This document shows positions 25,910 through 33,850 of a DNA stretch of 64,000 nt, one piece after another. Source of the DNA: CAYFVU01 sp964346645 (GTDB taxonomy: Bacteria > Spirochaetota > Spirochaetia > DSM-16054 > Sediminispirochaetaceae); NCBI GenBank assembly GCA_964346645.1, contig CAYFVU010000006.1:5139-69138 (forward strand). The letters are read 5' to 3'. The translations under genes and the position numbers were made by a program. The first letter of the stretch is position 1, and each line of letters starts with the position of its first letter. The notes beneath the pieces are model-generated. The model was not told the origin of the DNA. It searched no databases and saw nothing but the letters and a program-made list of their open reading frames with translations.

Positions 25910-27343
25910 TCACTCGCCGTGGAAGAGGCGATGGAGCCGCTCCTCGTCGAGCTTGACACTCATGTTCTTCTCCTGAGTGGGAAGCACGAGGCCCTCCTTG
26001 CCCTCCTTCGCCCTCCTCAGGTACTTGACCCGGGTGTAGTAGAGCTCGCCCCGTCCTTCGTTCTTACCTTTGGAGTAGTAGAGGGCAAGGTTTCCGGCAT
26101 CGAGAAGGGTCTCTAAAGGGACGCTCTTTCCGGAGAGATGTCTGATGAAGACGAAGCCGCCGGGAAAGTCACGCGTGTGGAGCCAGTAGTCGTTGCCTTT
26201 TGCGTAGCGGCGCAGCAGCTCGTCGTTTTCGCGCGAGTTCCTGCCGACAAAGATGGTGAACTGACCCGATTGAAACCTCAGTCCGGGGATACCATCGTCG
26301 CCTCCCTTCGGCTTCTCCCTCCTCCTGAGCTCTACCACCTCGCGCAGCCGTTCGACCTCGGTCTCCATATCCGGCGCATCGTGTATCCAGCGTTCGGTCC
26401 GTGCAAGCCGCTCGAGCTCGTTTCTTCTGTGCTCGAGCTCGTCCTTTACCTTCTCCGCCGCGCGCTTCATCTTTCCGTACTTCTCGTAGTAGGCTTCGGC
26501 GTTCTGCTGAGGTGTGAGTGTGGGATCGAGGGATATGTCGGTCTTCTCGTTGTCGCGGTAGAAATTATCCACCTCTACCCACTCCATTCCCTTCTGGATG
26601 CGGTAGAGGTTGCTCATGAGAAGGTCTCCCGCCTCCTTGTAGGTTCTGCTCTCGTCCGCCTCTCCGGAGGAGCTCTCGAGCTTCTCGATGGTCGACTCGA
26701 TCTTGCCGCGCTCCTTAGCGAGCCGTGCCTCGGCGCTCTTCCTCAGACGGTCCCTCTCCTCGCGCAGCTCCTTGAGGCGGTACTCCTCCTCTATTGCCGC
26801 ATTGAAGCTCCGGTCCTCGGGGTAGGGCCGGACGGTGAACTCCTCATCCTTCTTGGCGCGTCTCTTGCCGCCGGCTTCGATTTGCGCCTCCGGGTCGTAG
26901 ACCGCGCCGGAGACCTCGTTCCTGTTCGGCCGCCGGTAGAAGGCGTCGATGATTCGTTGCTCGGTGTCTGTGGCGATGATGTTCGCGGCTCCGCCCCAAA
27001 GACGGAGAAAGAGGAGGGTCGTCTCGCCGCCGCGGACGAGCGAGAGCCGCACGATACGTTCTCCCTGTATCTGCTCGGCCTCGCGGATCTTACCTCCCTG
27101 GAGGCGGGACCTGAGGAGCTGGGCGAAACGCTGCAGCGGCACGCGGTTCTCCACGTTCGTGCTGACCTCGTGCAGGCGTGTGGCCCCCTGACGGAGCGAA
27201 ATGAGGAGTTTAAGCTTCCGTTTCGGCCTATAGAGGTCGAGTATGAGGGTCTTGTAGTCCGGTTGTCTCACCTTCTGTACGTGGCTTCCCGGTAGGTCGA
27301 GCTCCGAGAGTACGAGGTCTATCTCTTTCCAGTTGAGCGACAA
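25910..27343 (-). CDS. NFACT-domain ribosome quality control factor (RqcH/FbpA-like)
   Basis: RqcH binds stalled 50S subunits and adds alanine tails that mark nascent chains for decay. The 477-residue protein has an N-terminal NFACT-N domain (LPGSHVQKVRQPDYKTLILDL), a long central coiled coil (about 200-330) and a C-terminal NFACT-R RNA-binding domain (GNDYWLHTRDFPGGFVFIRH, LALYYSKGKNEG). It is about 100 residues shorter than the firmicute proteins, mostly in the middle. The start is TTG 27343, with GGAG just before, three bases after the macro-domain gene stop, so it is the last gene of the hisD operon. Confidence 0.88.
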   Translation of the reverse strand: MSLNWKEIDLVLSELDLPGSHVQKVRQPDYKTLILDLYRPKRKLKLLISLRQGATRLHEVSTNVENRVPLQRFAQLLRSRLQGGKIREAEQIQGERIVRLSLVRGGETTLLFLRLWGGAANIIATDTEQRIIDAFYRRPNRNEVSGAVYDPEAQIEAGGKRRAKKDEEFTVRPYPEDRSFNAAIEEEYRLKELREERDRLRKSAEARLAKERGKIESTIEKLESSSGEADESRTYKEAGDLLMSNLYRIQKGMEWVEVDNFYRDNEKTDISLDPTLTPQQNAEAYYEKYGKMKRAAEKVKDELEHRRNELERLARTERWIHDAPDMETEVERLREVVELRRREKPKGGDDGIPGLRFQSGQFTIFVGRNSRENDELLRRYAKGNDYWLHTRDFPGGFVFIRHLSGKSVPLETLLDAGNLALYYSKGKNEGRGELYYTRVKYLRRAKEGKEGLVLPTQEKNMSVKLDEERLHRLFHGE

Positions 27344-27346
27344 TCG

Positions 27347-27898
27347 CTACTCCAAGCCCTCGGTGGCGATGGTCTCGGCGAATACCTGCTCGTCGGACTC
27401 ACCGAAGAAGACGAGGTATACCGTTGCGGGAAGGTTGTGCGAGGCAAGAAAACCGCTGATCTCTCGGTAAGCGATCTCCGCCGCCCTCTGCTTCGGAAAG
27501 CCGTAGACGCCCGTGCTGATGGCGGGAAAGGCTATGGTCTTGAGGCCCGTCTCCGAGGCCAGGGAAAGACAGTTAACGTAGGCTTCTGCGAGGGTCTTCT
27601 CCTCACCGTCGTTTCCCCCGTTCCAGACCGGACCTACCGTGTGAATGACGTACTGCGCCGGCAACTTGCCCGCGTTCGTGATGACCGCCTTGCCTGCGGG
27701 AAGTCCCTCGGGATATCGATGGGTGCGTATATCCTTGCACTCCTCGAGAATTTCGGATCCGCCTTTCTTGTGGATGGCTCCGTCCACTCCGCCGCCTCCC
27801 ATGAGACTCGAGTTCGCCGCGTTTACCACCGCATCTACCTCCACGGTGGTTATGTCTCCGTTTTGCAGCACGATTCGATCTTTGTAGTACTTTTTCAT
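27347..27898 (-). CDS. Macro-domain protein, probable O-acetyl-ADP-ribose deacetylase
   Basis: The 183-residue protein is a single macro domain: GDITTVEVDAVVNAANSSL, MGGGGVDGAIHKKGG, GKAVITNAGKLPAQYVIHTVGP and AFPAISTGVYGFP. These are the ADP-ribose-binding loops of the MacroD/YmdB class, which remove acetyl groups from O-acetyl-ADP-ribose or ADP-ribose from proteins. ATG 27898 has a strong AAGGAGG site; a longer in-frame extension upstream is hisC read in another frame. It lies between hisC and rqcH in a his/fol operon, which gives no clue to its target. Confidence 0.9.
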   Translation of the reverse strand: MKKYYKDRIVLQNGDITTVEVDAVVNAANSSLMGGGGVDGAIHKKGGSEILEECKDIRTHRYPEGLPAGKAVITNAGKLPAQYVIHTVGPVWNGGNDGEEKTLAEAYVNCLSLASETGLKTIAFPAISTGVYGFPKQRAAEIAYREISGFLASHNLPATVYLVFFGESDEQVFAETIATEGLE

Positions 27899-27909
27899 GA
27901 CATGCCTCC

Positions 27910-29004
27910 TTATGGTCGTAGCCCTCGGAGTGCCTCGACCAGCCGTTCCATCTCTTCGTCCGTCCCTATGGATATGCGGACGAAGTCCTCTATTCCTTTG
28001 TGACCGAAGTAGCGCACGAGAATCCCTCGCTCTTTCAGCCGTGTGTAGACCTCTCTGCCCGAGAGATCGGGATGTGTGGTGAAGATGAAGTTGGCTTTCG
28101 ACGGGACGACGTACCATCCCTCCCCTTCGAGTTTCTCGAGCGTCCGCTCCCTCGTGAGCATTATGCTCCGTCGGCACTTCTCGAAGTAGTCCTCTTCGCG
28201 CAATGCCCGTACGGCAATTTCCTGGCTGATCCGGTTGACCGGGTAGCTGTTGAACGAGTTCTTAACCGTGTTCAGTACGCGAATAATCTCCTCCGAGGCT
28301 GCGGCGTATCCTATCCGCATCCCCGCGAGGGATCGATTCTTGGAGAAGGTGTGTACGATTATCAGGTTGTCGTAGCGTTCTACGAGGGGAAGGCTGCTCT
28401 CTGCGCCGAAATCCACGTAGGCTTCGTCTATGACGAGGGGAATTTCAGCCGGAACCGCCTCGAGGAGCTCCTCTATGCTGCTGCGGTTCAGCGCCGCGCC
28501 GGTCGGCGCGTTCGGGTTCGGAAAGATGATGCCCGTCGAGGGCTGCTCCTCCGTGTATCTCGAGTAGTCTTCCGGGTCGATGAAGAGCTCATCGGTAAGG
28601 GGGATCTTTCGGTAGGGGATGTCGTAGAACGAGCAGTAGACGGGATAGAAGCTGTAGGTGTGCTCCGGAAAGAGCAGCGGTCCGCGGCTGCGGTCGAAGA
28701 AGGCGTAGAAGATGAATGAGAGAACTTCGTCTGAGCCGTTCCCGAGGAAAAACGAGTCTAGTGAGAGTCCGAATCTCTCAGAGAGTGCCCTCCTCACTTC
28801 GGTCGACTCGGGATCCGGATAGAGGCGGAGACGATCCGCTTCCGCGTTCCGAAGGTACTCCTGTACGGAGGGCGCGGGCGGGTAGGGGTTCTCGTTGGTG
28901 TTCAGCTTGATATAGGTCCGGTCCTGCGGCTGTTCGCCGGGAGTATAGGGAGTAAGAGCCGCCGCCCTCCCGGACATAAATGCTCGAGTCTTACTTGGGT
29001 TCAA
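27910..29004 (-). CDS. hisC: Histidinol-phosphate aminotransferase
   Basis: HisC is a PLP enzyme that transaminates imidazole-acetol phosphate in histidine synthesis. The 364-residue protein shows LNTNENPYPPAPSV, NGSDEVLSF, IIFPNPNAPTGA, DEAYVDFG and the PLP-lysine motif HTFSKNRSLAGMRIGY. The start is TTG 29004 with AGGAGAGG upstream, overlapping folC by 14 bases; the first ATG (28977) lacks a ribosome site. Together with hisD two genes upstream, it places histidine synthesis in this operon, although other his genes are not in the window. Confidence 0.93.
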   Translation of the reverse strand: MNPSKTRAFMSGRAAALTPYTPGEQPQDRTYIKLNTNENPYPPAPSVQEYLRNAEADRLRLYPDPESTEVRRALSERFGLSLDSFFLGNGSDEVLSFIFYAFFDRSRGPLLFPEHTYSFYPVYCSFYDIPYRKIPLTDELFIDPEDYSRYTEEQPSTGIIFPNPNAPTGAALNRSSIEELLEAVPAEIPLVIDEAYVDFGAESSLPLVERYDNLIIVHTFSKNRSLAGMRIGYAAASEEIIRVLNTVKNSFNSYPVNRISQEIAVRALREEDYFEKCRRSIMLTRERTLEKLEGEGWYVVPSKANFIFTTHPDLSGREVYTRLKERGILVRYFGHKGIEDFVRISIGTDEEMERLVEALRGLRP

Positions 29005-30451
29005 GTTTTACCTCTCCTGTAGACGGTTCCACAGACGATTCTACTCTCCTTTTCTCCTCTCTACAATGGCTGAGCGCATGGGGCCTAATTCCCGCAACCA
29101 TGTAGAAAGAGCCGATTACGAGGATAGGAATCCGTTCGGCCGAAAGGGAGACCGCCCGTTCGAATGCCTTCCCGGCATCGACGAGGAGCTGTGTATCTTT
29201 GCGGTGCCCGGAGAAGATCGTATGCAGCTCTTCGGGTCGGCTCGGTTTGAAGATCCCCGGACGTGATATGATGATCTCCCTGCATCGGGGCGAGAGTATT
29301 TCGGCCATCTTCTTTGCGTTTTTGCCGTATACCGAGCCGAAGATGCAGATCGGCGGCTCGGAGAAGAGCTCATCGTAGGCCTCGAGGGCGAGCCGAACGG
29401 AGGCGGGAGTGTGTGCCCCGTCGAGGAGAATAGGCGGCCTCTCTCCCATGAGCTCGAGTCTGCCGGGCAGACGGGTGGAACGGAAGCTCGTGCAGATCGT
29501 GCGGAGCTCATCCTTCGATGTGGGACTATCTGAAGCTATGTTTTTCAAAGATATGTTTTTCAAAGAGTCGACCACGATGAGCGCCAGCAGCGCATTTTCC
29601 GCCTGAAAACTGCCGAGCATGCCGATGGTCAATTCGAGCTCCCCGAAGCGGCGCAGAGCAGCGTGTATCTCGGTTCCCGAACGGGTGAGGCGGTAGGATG
29701 CTGATGAGACCTCATCGCTGAACAGATGCAGCGGAGCTCCCCTCTCGGCGGCGGTCTTCTCGAGCACCTCCATGGCCTCGTCGTGCTGCCGGGATACGAA
29801 GACCGGTTTCCCCTCCTTGATGATGCCCGCCTTCTCAGAGGCGATCTGCGGCAGCGTTGTTCCGAGCACGTCGGTGTGCTCGAGCTCGATTGGGGTGATG
29901 ACCGACGCCAACGGATCGACGACGTTCGTTGCATCGAGTCTGCCGCCTATACCGGTTTCGATGACCGCGCAGCTGCAGTCGCCGTTGCGAAAGACGAGAA
30001 ATGCGAGAAGGGTGAGCAGCTCGAAGGTTGTCGGATCACCGCTCCCTTCGAGATCCAGATTTCTCACTCGGTCGAAGCCCTCACGGATCGTGTTCCCCGC
30101 CTCGACCAGAAGGGCCTCGGGAGCGAATCTTCCGGCAAAGGTGATTCTCTCTCGGTAGGTCTCTACGTGAGGGGAGGAGTAGAGACCGGTCTTGATGCCG
30201 AGCGCCTCGAGGGCATGAGCGATGTAGAGGGACGTCGAGCCCTTTCCCTTGGATCCGGCTACATGAACGATATCGAAATCGCGATGCGGATCTTCGAAGA
30301 GAGAGAGGATCTCGTGCATGCGGTCGAGCCGATACTCTCGTATGGTCTGTTTCTGCTTCTGCTCGAAGTTGGTGAACTCCTCGAAGAAGAGAAAGACCTC
30401 GTCGGCGGACTCAAATGGATTACGGGGAACGGACGGCCTCTCTTCCATCAC
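28991..30451 (-). CDS. folC: Folylpolyglutamate synthase / dihydrofolate synthase
   Basis: FolC adds glutamate to folates (and in many bacteria to dihydropteroate). The 486-residue Mur-ligase-family protein has the P-loop VAGSKGKGSTS, the SSPHVETYRERI segment, IETGIGGRLDATNVVDP and LLDGAHTPASV. Residues SLKNISLKNI come from an in-frame 15-bp tandem duplication at 29538-29567. It overlaps hisD upstream by four bases and hisC downstream by 14, so it is embedded in the operon. Confidence 0.93.
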   Translation of the reverse strand: MMEERPSVPRNPFESADEVFLFFEEFTNFEQKQKQTIREYRLDRMHEILSLFEDPHRDFDIVHVAGSKGKGSTSLYIAHALEALGIKTGLYSSPHVETYRERITFAGRFAPEALLVEAGNTIREGFDRVRNLDLEGSGDPTTFELLTLLAFLVFRNGDCSCAVIETGIGGRLDATNVVDPLASVITPIELEHTDVLGTTLPQIASEKAGIIKEGKPVFVSRQHDEAMEVLEKTAAERGAPLHLFSDEVSSASYRLTRSGTEIHAALRRFGELELTIGMLGSFQAENALLALIVVDSLKNISLKNIASDSPTSKDELRTICTSFRSTRLPGRLELMGERPPILLDGAHTPASVRLALEAYDELFSEPPICIFGSVYGKNAKKMAEILSPRCREIIISRPGIFKPSRPEELHTIFSGHRKDTQLLVDAGKAFERAVSLSAERIPILVIGSFYMVAGIRPHALSHCREEKRRVESSVEPSTGEVKLEPK

Positions 30452-31770
30452 CCCTCCCGGCTCTCTGCATTTTCACAGCGTCTGCTGACGGCCCGTTCGT
30501 GGGCGGCAAAGCCCTCATACTCCGCTAAGGCGGCCACGTGCGGTGCCATGCTTCTGTATCCCCCCTCTTCGGCGTAGATAACCGAGGAAAATTTCATGAA
30601 ATCGCGTACGGAGACGGGAGAATAGGTCTTCGCGGCGCCGCCGGTGGGAAGGACCGCATTCGGTCCGGTCGAGTAGTTAGCGGCGGAGAAGGGGAGGTGC
30701 TCGCCTATCAGGATTTCCCCGGCGTTTCTAATCGACTCCATCGTGGCGAAGGGTTCGGCTGTCCTGATTTGCAGGTGCTCCGGTGCGAACTCGTTTACCA
30801 GCGCCGCCCCCTCCTCTATCGAATCCACTACGAGGATGCCTCCGTAGCGCGAGATCACCTCGGAGACGAAGCCCCTCCGCTCATCTGGGAGCTCGTCCGC
30901 AAACTCCCCGGCGTATCCCGCCACCCTCTCTGCGAAGTTCTGTGAGTCGGTGATGAGCAGGGCGCAGGAATCGGCCCCGTGTTCGGCCTCGACGAGGAGG
31001 TCGAGGGCGGTGGTTCTCGGATTACCCGAGCCGTCGGCGAGTATCATGGACTCCGAGGGGCCCGCCGGAAGGCCGGTATCTATCAGATGCGCAACCGCCC
31101 GTTTCGCCGCGCTCACGTAACGGCTGCCGGGACCTACTATCTTCAGCACCGGATCGACGCTCTCGGTCCCGTAGGCGAGGGCCGCGATCGCCTGAGCGCC
31201 GCCGATGCGGTAGACCCTCGTTACTCCCGTCAGGGATGCGGTGTAGAGGCAGCCGGGGTCTATACTGCCGTCCTCGTTCGGCGGTGAGGCAACCGATACG
31301 TGCGGAACACCGGCGATGCCGGCGGGAACCGAGAGCATGTAGAGCATGGAGGGAAAGCTGCCGCGTCCCCTGGGAACGTAGAGCCCGGCCGAATCGATCG
31401 GCGTGCCACGTTCCGCCGCGAGTATACCCGGTCTTACCTGGCTGAACTCGAGCATCTCGGGGCGTCTGCTCCGGTAGAAGCGGCGCACATTCTCGACTGA
31501 GTACTCGATGGCCTCCTTTACCTCGTCCGAGAGCTCTTTCCCGGCCTGCGCGAACTCATCTCTCTCGACGGCAATCGGAAGATGCGAGATGTCTGCCGAA
31601 TCGAACTTCTCGGTGAGCCGCCGCAGCGCATCATCACCGTTTTTGCGTACCGCCTCGATTATCTCCTCGACCGAGGATTGCACCGCGTCGATGTCGGCCT
31701 CGCTTCTCCGGAGTAGCTCCTTCTTTTGCGCGTCGCTGAGACTGTTCCATTTCTTCGGGACTATATTCAT
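30448..31770 (-). CDS. hisD: Histidinol dehydrogenase
   Basis: HisD oxidises histidinol to histidine with two NAD+ in the last two steps of the pathway, using a zinc ion. The 440-residue protein shows GLYVPRGRGSFPSMLYM, VGPGSRYVSAAKR, AGPSESMILADG, EAEHGADSCALLI and NEFAPEHLQI. ATG 31770 has AAGGAA eight bases upstream. It is the first gene of hisD-folC-hisC-macro-rqcH; the 72 bases upstream contain TTGACC and TATACT boxes, but not at a normal spacing, so I do not call its promoter. Confidence 0.95.
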   Translation of the reverse strand: MNIVPKKWNSLSDAQKKELLRRSEADIDAVQSSVEEIIEAVRKNGDDALRRLTEKFDSADISHLPIAVERDEFAQAGKELSDEVKEAIEYSVENVRRFYRSRRPEMLEFSQVRPGILAAERGTPIDSAGLYVPRGRGSFPSMLYMLSVPAGIAGVPHVSVASPPNEDGSIDPGCLYTASLTGVTRVYRIGGAQAIAALAYGTESVDPVLKIVGPGSRYVSAAKRAVAHLIDTGLPAGPSESMILADGSGNPRTTALDLLVEAEHGADSCALLITDSQNFAERVAGYAGEFADELPDERRGFVSEVISRYGGILVVDSIEEGAALVNEFAPEHLQIRTAEPFATMESIRNAGEILIGEHLPFSAANYSTGPNAVLPTGGAAKTYSPVSVRDFMKFSSVIYAEEGGYRSMAPHVAALAEYEGFAAHERAVSRRCENAESREG

Positions 31771-31842
31771 GGATGTTTCCTTGCGGTTGTAGATATCATG
31801 TCGATTCTTATCACCGTAGTATACCCGCCCGAGCAGGTCAAG

Positions 31843-32862
31843 CTACGTACTAGAAGATTTCCAGTCGTGGATCTGGGTAAAGAACTGATCCTTGAATGCC
31901 TCGGGCTCGAATGGCTCCTCCGGCAGGGGAAAGCTCCCGCCTGCCATGTGATAGTGTCCCCCTCCGGCTCCTCCTCGACGGCTCACGATCTGGGTGACGA
32001 CTCCCGCCGCGTGGAGCTGCCTGTGCTCGTTTCTGGCCGACAGATATATTCCCTCTTCGTTCTTCGAGACGATGAGGGCGAAGTGCACCTCTTGAATGCT
32101 CAGCAGGAAGTCGCAGAGGATGCCCAGCAGGTTCGGATCGGCTCCCTCGGGGAGGAAGCAGAACCCCGTTTCGTCGTAGATCACCAGGTTGTTCAGGAGC
32201 GCACGGTACTGATCCAGATCCCGGTACTGTATCTTGTTGCGGAGGACCATGGTTACGAATGCGATGTCGGCGATCGGGTAGGATGCGTTCAGCAATTCGA
32301 TATCCGCAGGGTGGACTCCCCGGGTAAAGAAGGCGGTGTCGGTGTAGAGGCCGAGAAGGAAGGCAGATGCGACCGATTTGGACATCTCCTTGCCGAGCAG
32401 GTCGTAGTACTCCTTGATGATAGAAGAGCAGGAGCCGTAGTTCGCACGGATGTCCACGAAGGGTACATCGGTCGGTTCGGAGGAGGCGTGGTGATCTATC
32501 ACGGCTATTTCGTCGCCGTTCAGATCGGTGACGTTCTTGTTTCCCTTGCAGCCGTCGACGATGATGATGCCGTCTTCGTGAGCGAAGCTCAGCTTTTCGG
32601 ACTGTTTCAGTTGAATGGCGAATTTTTCGATGAATGTCTTCAGCTCCCGGCGTCCGATAATGCCTTTGTAGGCGATGCTGCAGTTGATTCCCGAGGAGCT
32701 CAGGAGTTGAGAGAGCCCGTAGGCTGCGGCTATTGCATCATGGTCGGGAAAGTCATGGGGCTGAATCGTTATGCTCTTCTTTGTTTTACACAGCTCGATG
32801 AAATCGAGAAGACGCTCACGGGTCATGCCTCTATCCTTAGGTATATCTTCACCATCAGACAT
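31843..32862 (-). CDS. DHH/DHHA1 phosphoesterase (NrnA-like nanoRNase/pAp phosphatase)
   Basis: The DHH domain shows HDFPDHDAIAAAYGL, IIVDGCKGN and VIDHHASSEPTD with the DHH triad; the C-terminal DHHA1 domain has GGAGGGHYHMAGGSFP. NrnA-type enzymes degrade 2-5-mer RNAs and dephosphorylate pAp; cyclic-dinucleotide phosphodiesterases (GdpP type) share the fold, so the substrate is not certain. I choose ATG 32862 (339 residues) because a TATGAT -10 box places the RNA start on it. The frame stays open far upstream, but that is the antisense of the divergent aminoacyl-transferase gene. ATG 32826 is an alternative. Confidence 0.87.
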   Translation of the reverse strand: MSDGEDIPKDRGMTRERLLDFIELCKTKKSITIQPHDFPDHDAIAAAYGLSQLLSSSGINCSIAYKGIIGRRELKTFIEKFAIQLKQSEKLSFAHEDGIIIVDGCKGNKNVTDLNGDEIAVIDHHASSEPTDVPFVDIRANYGSCSSIIKEYYDLLGKEMSKSVASAFLLGLYTDTAFFTRGVHPADIELLNASYPIADIAFVTMVLRNKIQYRDLDQYRALLNNLVIYDETGFCFLPEGADPNLLGILCDFLLSIQEVHFALIVSKNEEGIYLSARNEHRQLHAAGVVTQIVSRRGGAGGGHYHMAGGSFPLPEEPFEPEAFKDQFFTQIHDWKSSST

Positions 32863-32868
32863 ACCTCT

Positions 32869-32897
32869 ATCATACAGGAGCTGCGGGGGGATTTCAT
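32869..32897 (-). promoter_or_regulatory. Promoter of the DHH gene, positioned for a leaderless mRNA
   Basis: On the minus strand, ATGAAA (32897-32892), a 17-base spacer and TATGAT (32874-32869). The RNA start seven bases on is 32862, the first base of the ATG. The -35 is weak (four of six) and sits in the loop of an inverted repeat. Confidence 0.6.
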
Positions 32898-32905
32898 CCC
32901 CCGCA
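32882..32905. repeat. 8-bp inverted repeat framing the DHH -35 box
   Basis: TGCGGGGG (32882-32889) and CCCCCGCA (32898-32905) are perfect arms around an 8-base centre that holds the -35 box of the DHH gene. It lies between two divergent genes, so it may be an operator (inference). No T run follows on either strand, so it is not a terminator. Confidence 0.75.
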
Positions 32906-32943
32906 CTTGAAATCGGTAGGTATTTCTTCGAGTATGGGGGCAG

Positions 32944-33717
32944 ATGGTAAAAGGCGTACCCTTCGGCATACAGCAGACTCCCTGCCCCTATTTGGAGGGC
33001 AGAACCTTCTCCAGCGAGACGCTCTACGTCCCCGAGCTCGATGAGGAGGGGTTGGAGTCGCTTCTCTCGATAGGTTTTCGACATTTCGGCGCCACCTACT
33101 TTCGTCCGATCTGCGACAGTTGCGGGCGTTGTATTCCTCTGCGGGTCATCGTCTCCAGTTTTCGTTTTACCAGGAACAGGAGAAGGGTTTTGCGCAAGGT
33201 GGAGGGACTGAGCGTAGATCTCGTGGAACCGGTAGCCGACCGCGAAAAACACGAGCTCTACCTGCGCCACGGCGAGCGTTTCGATGTGGGCGCGAGCGAC
33301 AGTTACGAGAGTTTCAAGGAGTCCTTTTTCCGGCAGGTGCCGTTTGGGCGGGTCTTGGAGGTGCGGCGTGATGGACGGTTGGTGGCGGCGAGTCACATGG
33401 ATCTGACCAGGAGAGCGTTGTCCGCCGTTTACTGCTATTGGGATCCCGATGAGAGTAAACTCGGTCTCGGGACCTACTCCGTGCTCAAGGAGGTGGAGAT
33501 CGCTTCGGAGAGGCGAATTCCTCATGTATATCTCGGTTACTACGTAGCCGAAAATCGGCATATGAATTACAAGCTGCACTTCTACCCCAACGAGGCTCTG
33601 GTGCAGGAGGGGCGTTGGCTTCCATTCTACGACGAGGAGGGGAGGCTCGTCTCGCACGAGGTGCAGGCGCACGGTTTTCTTCCCGTGTTGAGAATCGAAG
33701 AGGAGAGTACCTCGTGA
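32944..33717 (+). CDS. Leucyl/arginyl-tRNA--protein transferase (Bpt/ATE1 type)
   Basis: The protein matches bacterial Bpt/ATE: PCPYLEGRTFSSETLYVP at the N-terminus, FRHFGATYFRPICDSCGRCIPLRV with conserved cysteines, FTRNRRRVLRK, and a C-terminal acetyltransferase-like part with YCYWDPDESKLGLGTYSVL and YVYLGYYV-like IPHVYLGYYVAENRHMNYK. Bpt puts leucine on N-terminal Asp/Glu, making an N-degron for ClpAP; Ate1 puts arginine. Which amino acid is used here cannot be read from sequence. ATG 32944 has GGGGG just upstream. It is divergent from the DHH gene. Confidence 0.9.
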   Translation: MVKGVPFGIQQTPCPYLEGRTFSSETLYVPELDEEGLESLLSIGFRHFGATYFRPICDSCGRCIPLRVIVSSFRFTRNRRRVLRKVEGLSVDLVEPVADREKHELYLRHGERFDVGASDSYESFKESFFRQVPFGRVLEVRRDGRLVAASHMDLTRRALSAVYCYWDPDESKLGLGTYSVLKEVEIASERRIPHVYLGYYVAENRHMNYKLHFYPNEALVQEGRWLPFYDEEGRLVSHEVQAHGFLPVLRIEEESTS

Positions 33718-33760
33718 TCGGAATGAATGCAGGAGTGTACACGTAGAAGTGAAAGTCTGC

Positions 33761-33789
33761 TTGTCTTCTGCGGAACGGTACGCTATAGT
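33761..33789 (+). promoter_or_regulatory. Promoter of the first AMP-forming ligase gene
   Basis: TTGTCT (33761-33766), a 17-base spacer and TATAGT (33784-33789). RNA would start near 33796, giving a leader of about 55 bases that has a small CGGC/GCCG hairpin (33805-33815) and a strong AGGAGG before ATG 33851. Confidence 0.7.
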
Positions 33790-33850
33790 GTCCTAATAAC
33801 GGCACGGCTTTGCCGAGCGGCACCGCAGCGCATGAAAGGAGGAAGTGAAG

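Noticed and set aside
26138..27295. A 385-codon plus-strand frame opposite rqcH
   Set aside because: Same reason: antisense shadow of a conserved protein, with no recognisable domain.
31797..31842. TTGACC and TATACT boxes upstream of hisD as its promoter
   Set aside because: They are only 12 bases apart, too short for sigma70.
32863..33672. Upstream extension of the DHH gene to a start at 33672
   Set aside because: The extension is wholly antisense to the conserved Bpt gene, and the DHH family begins close to residue 1 of the shorter form.
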